Part shown: positions 60,254-64,000 of the stretch, piece by piece
How positions within the stretch are numbered: the stretch's first letter is position 1
Layout: each line of letters opens with the position of its first letter
Assembly: GCA_016758965.1 (NCBI GenBank)
Contig: JAEPRB010000020.1
Location: forward strand, 186,168-250,167
DNA: 64,000 nucleotides
Source: Circinella minor
Taxonomy: Eukaryota > Mucoromycota > Mucoromycetes > Mucorales > Lichtheimiaceae
Reading direction: 5' to 3'
Program-made: the position numbers and the translations under genes
The notes under the pieces: model-generated
The model's input: only the letters and a program-made list of their open reading frames with translations
The model's database searches: none
Told to the model about the DNA's origin: nothing

Positions 60254-61897
60254 TCAATGACTACCAGAACCACTACTACTAACACCATCATTATTATTAC
60301 TACCATACCAAACACGATCTAAAAGAGCTCCTGCACTCCAACGAATCATATCTAATGCTGTATTAGGTTGTTGATCATTGGATGATGTAATAGGTGAACT
60401 ATTTCTGTTGTATGCATAGGTATGAAGATGATTATTGTTTTCATTTGTCACTGCAAGCATTTTTAATTGATGTTGACGACGATGAATTGCTTGACGTTGT
60501 TCTAAATGTGGAATATGTGCATCTGTTGGAAATTCTTGTTGAAATTGTGATGAAGATGGTAAAACAGAAGATGAACGTGTACGACTATTACCCTGTAAAC
60601 GATGTGGTTGATGTTGATGTTGTTGTAGTTGTTGCTCTGGCTCTTGTTTATTACCCATAACACATCGCTGTAAACTTTCCAACATGGGATCTCGATATCT
60701 TTTTACACATCGATATTCACGTCCTACACGTTCCAATTCTCTCGTTAATCGTAACATATTACGAGGATGACCCAAATTATTTTCATCATCTACAAGACAA
60801 TGTTGTCGTTGTAACATTAATTTTTGTTGAGTACGTGAAAGTCCAGGTGGTTGTGCCGTTGCTGCGGAAGCTACATTACTTTGTCTTGGTGATTTTTCTA
60901 AACCCGATCTTTTTATATTATTATTGCTTCCATGATGTGAATGATACTGTGAATCGTCTTGTTGATGATGCTGATGGTGATTATGTTGTGTAATATTATG
61001 ATGAGAAGAAAAAGAAGAAGTAGAAGAAGGATGATGGTGATGTTCGTCAATAAATTGTGATCTTAATGGTGGCATGCGTTTCTTTCCAGCATGTGAGTCA
61101 GATGTATTGGAAGGTGACTTGGAAGGTGACGTTGCTTGTTTATGAAATGATGGTAATGCTGCTTTATCAGGCGCAACAAGGTTATTTGCAACTGCATTAA
61201 ATGTTTGTTCAACAGGTGCAGCGGGTTCCCGTTGAGATAAAACATAGGGTTTACTTGTACTAGTGTTACTGCTTGTAACACTAGTACTTATAAGATTCTT
61301 ATTGTTGTTGTTGTTACGAAGAATTGCGGGTGACGATATAGAAGGTATAGGATAATTATTATTAGTATCGTCGACTTTATTTTTTACTTCCTTTCCTAGA
61401 GCTTGTTCTTCTTCTGAAGACGAAGAAGACGAAGATGACGGATGTTTTTGCTTTTTTTTCTGCTTTCTTTCCTTCCCTTGTTGCTGTTGTTCTTTAGACT
61501 GTAATGGAGGTGTTGTCGGTGGAGAAATGGTCGAAGCATTATTATTTTTTATTGTACTCGTTTGAGGATGAAGTGGAGCTAATGCTGTCATACCAGCAGA
61601 AAGCCTATTTAATGATCGTTGAGATTGTGAACGTCGCATATGAGGACGTTTATGAGTACTGTGAGTAGAGTCATGGTCATCGGCTTCAGTATCGGTATGT
61701 GCATTAGCTCGTGCCATGGGAGCAAGTTTTGTAACATGAACGCGGCCAGTCGATCGTCGCTTGACATGATGTCGGGTATGTTTTTTATGGTGAGTATTTG
61801 TTGTTGTTGTATTGGACGGTACAGTGGTTGTAGCCATTTTATTATTATTTGTAAAATTATTATTTGGTGGAGATGGTAAAAGCTGAGGAGGAACCAT
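60254..61897 (-). CDS. Large low-complexity protein, unknown function
   Basis: A single-exon frame of 547 codons; the ATG at 61895-61897 follows a long A tract on the coding strand. The most family-like part is near residues 40-105: KRRSTGRVHVTKLAPMARA and HMRRSQSQRSLNRLSAGM, basic with probable kinase-site serines. The rest is rich in Asn, Ser, His and Gln, with a Ser run (KHPSSSSSSSSEEEQ). An ordered segment, MLRLTRELERVGREYRCVKR and DPMLESLQRCVMGN, follows at about 370-415, probably helical. The arrangement vaguely recalls fungal regulatory scaffold proteins such as Tco89-like TORC1 subunits, but this is a guess. Intronless, unlike most neighbours. Confidence 0.75.
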   Translation of the reverse strand: MVPPQLLPSPPNNNFTNNNKMATTTVPSNTTTTNTHHKKHTRHHVKRRSTGRVHVTKLAPMARANAHTDTEADDHDSTHSTHKRPHMRRSQSQRSLNRLSAGMTALAPLHPQTSTIKNNNASTISPPTTPPLQSKEQQQQGKERKQKKKQKHPSSSSSSSSEEEQALGKEVKNKVDDTNNNYPIPSISSPAILRNNNNNKNLISTSVTSSNTSTSKPYVLSQREPAAPVEQTFNAVANNLVAPDKAALPSFHKQATSPSKSPSNTSDSHAGKKRMPPLRSQFIDEHHHHPSSTSSFSSHHNITQHNHHQHHQQDDSQYHSHHGSNNNIKRSGLEKSPRQSNVASAATAQPPGLSRTQQKLMLQRQHCLVDDENNLGHPRNMLRLTRELERVGREYRCVKRYRDPMLESLQRCVMGNKQEPEQQLQQHQHQPHRLQGNSRTRSSSVLPSSSQFQQEFPTDAHIPHLEQRQAIHRRQHQLKMLAVTNENNNHLHTYAYNRNSSPITSSNDQQPNTALDMIRWSAGALLDRVWYGSNNNDGVSSSGSGSH

Positions 61898-64000
61898 GTT
61901 TTTTTTTTTTGGTTTTTCCAAACAGTTGTTTTTTTTTTTTTTTGTGTTGTATAGTGTGTATATATTGAGTGTATTTGTGTGAGAACCAATGAAAATGTTT
62001 TAATTCAAATAGCTGAGTCGATTCTTATATAAATGTGATTTATTTCCCTTTTTATTATTTCTTTTGTCTTTTTATTATAACAAACAAAAAAGAAAGAAAG
62101 GTAGAAATAAAGAAAATGAAAAGAAATAATGATTTTTATAGTTCTTATGCATATTTTTTTTATGATCCGGTGGGATGCAAAATAGACATAAAAACTCGAC
62201 TACTATTTTTTTAACATAGATACAATTACACAATACACTAACACTAAAACTCTTCCATTTTTTTTTTTTTGTCGCAAATTTTATTTTGTGATTTTTTCCA
62301 TGCTATTCCGTTTTTGGAAATGGCCCGCCTTATAAGTTTTTCTTAATGCAGGAGCCAAAGAGATTAAGTTGATAAACGAAAAATTCATGCTACGTAACAA
62401 CCAATATCAATTAATCGTAGGAACTCTCTTCGTTTCTTATTATTACTTTGTTACTATTATTATTTTAACTCATAAAATCAAAATTAAATTTTGCAAATCA
62501 TCCTGATTGTAGATCTAACGAGTTTTGTGTAGAGATAAATAAAAAGAAGAACAAAGAAACAGTCTTCATTGTGTATCGTTACTATGAAACATGTTTATTA
62601 TTGATCACCATGGCTACTATGCTATTGGAACCTTTTGAGTTCTTTTTTTTATTATAAACAAACAAAAGCACTCTATACATTCGCAATTTATTATCATAAT
62701 TCAATATATAACTTCTTCCAGTGACATTATTATTCTTATTATACTATATATAAGCAATATAAATAAAGCAGTAAGTGGAGTATCAAAAGTTCTGATGTAA
62801 GCATAAAATTAAAAAAATTACGTTCCTGAGTCATTCCCGACTAAACAAAATAATAACATTAGAACTCATCAAGTGTGAAATAATTTTTAATATATAATCA
62901 AATATTTATTATTTAGTTGGCATATAAATGTAAAAGAGTATTGGTTATTTTATCGATCTTGACTTAAATTCTTGGAAAGTACACTTTTACTTTTTTTTTT
63001 TTGCCGTGTTGTCATGACGCATTCTAACGTGATATCATCTGTGAATAAAACAGAAAATGACTTTGTTTTCCCATTTGTGAGTAAAATCTTGTGCTACAAT
63101 TCGTCCAGTTGAAACCCACATTTATTAATACCCACACATCTGGGTAATGTGGACAGAAATTGTTGACAAGTAAATATTTGTATTTATGGTATAAAATTTT
63201 ATTTTCCAATGATCGAATCATATTTATAGATGACCAAATTGTAACAAAAAAAATGGGGTATTTAATATTAACGAATATATATTTTTTTGGAGATGAGAGG
63301 GGGAGAGATCACCATGGTAATGATGCTGGGAGAATGAGAAAACATCACATGAAATGTCCTTGTCATTATATGGAATAAAATGAAGTGATAGATGGATTCT
63401 GACAACAAAATAACTGAGTTATATATAATATTCACACACATGATCGGATATAATAATTAAATTACTGATGACTTTAACAATGACATATGTTAACATGTAC
63501 CTGTTGTGGTATTACTAGCTTATAGCATATTATGAACAATGAAATTCATTGTGATTATCATTATATGTATATCTCATGGATCGAACGTCTGTAAAGCCTA
63601 TTATAAAGAATGTCACTGAGAAAAAAAATTCGCGGGCTGCAATAAATTAATATATAAGCGGAATCTCTCTCTTTTTTTTTTGCGGATCGAGTCCAGGCTT
63701 TGTTGTTGTTGAAAATGAGTTTATCTTAAAATATTATACAAACACCACGTGAGTTTATACATAATCATAAAATGATACTAAAGATCAGAGAGTTCCCAGG
63801 TGGAAAAATGAAAGAAACAGATTATTGGTTGTAATGGTAATGTCTAGTAATGTTATTATTATTGCTATTATTATAAGGAGGAATTCTAATAATAAAGAAC
63901 CCTCACATGATGTAGAAATCAGAAACAAAGAATAGTAACGAAATAATAATATGATATGATACTTGTCAGATTATGTAAAATAGATTTATCATATCAATTG
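61898..64000. other. Right-end intergenic region, nothing recognised
   Basis: A promoter and A/T-rich sequence. T tracts lie near 61930-61942 and 62260-62271. Open segments at 63160-63378 and 63221-63024 have no protein character. No repeat array or RNA gene was seen. Confidence 0.45.

Overview
This window looks like nuclear DNA of an early-diverging fungus, most likely a Mucoromycota (Mucorales-type) species. It is strongly A+T rich, with long T and A tracts before start codons. Genes are broken by many short GT-AG introns (mostly about 55-150 bp), and the proteins are fungal in type: a PTS1 acyl-CoA oxidase, a MetR/Cys-3-like bZIP, an Nrd1-like four-RRM protein, a CYSTM protein and a split BET5. 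The phylum is inferred from gene style and from one repeat-like gene family at 33-35 kb. No bacterial, organellar or tRNA/rRNA gene was recognised. Exon borders were worked out by hand from splice consensus, reading frame and protein similarity recalled from memory; no search was run.

Layout. 0.5-13.7 kb is gene dense: SF3A1 (U2 snRNP), acyl-CoA oxidase, a ten-exon zinc-finger-like gene whose introns are all phase 1, an MCC-beta-like carboxyltransferase ending in SRM, and TRAPPC1/BET5 on the minus strand. 13.8-17.2 kb holds a possible membrane-protein relic and otherwise nothing. 17.2-18.1 kb is a bZIP factor. 18-23.5 kb is gene poor, with one unresolved minus-strand gene at 20.2-20.9 kb. 23.6-29.4 kb holds a 28-residue zinc-knuckle microprotein, a TRIC-like channel, a seven-exon alcohol dehydrogenase, a small unresolved gene and an intronless coiled-coil protein.

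30-35 kb is an accessory island: a truncated Tc1/mariner-type transposase, two tandem copies of a 190-bp element rich in inverted repeats, and a frameshifted copy of a PD-(D/E)XK-like gene. 36-47.6 kb returns to housekeeping: HisRS, Lunapark, a mitochondrial presequence protein, APN2/APEX2, and a CYSTM protein with a GC-AG intron. 47.6-53.5 kb has no gene I can support but contains six tandem 55-bp units, each with an inverted repeat. 53.5-61.9 kb, all on the minus strand, holds a bHLH factor, an Nrd1-like RNA-binding protein and a large low-complexity protein. The last 2 kb show nothing.

Functionally the genes are mostly unrelated. One possible link is that the acyl-CoA oxidase (SKL end) and the nearby carboxyltransferase (SRM end, no obvious mitochondrial presequence) may both be peroxisomal. 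The best candidates for something undescribed are the 23.6 kb zinc-knuckle microprotein, the all-phase-1 modular gene at 7.3-9.7 kb, the hairpin tandem array at 49.5 kb, and the structured tandem element at 32.3 kb beside the PD-(D/E)XK-like gene.
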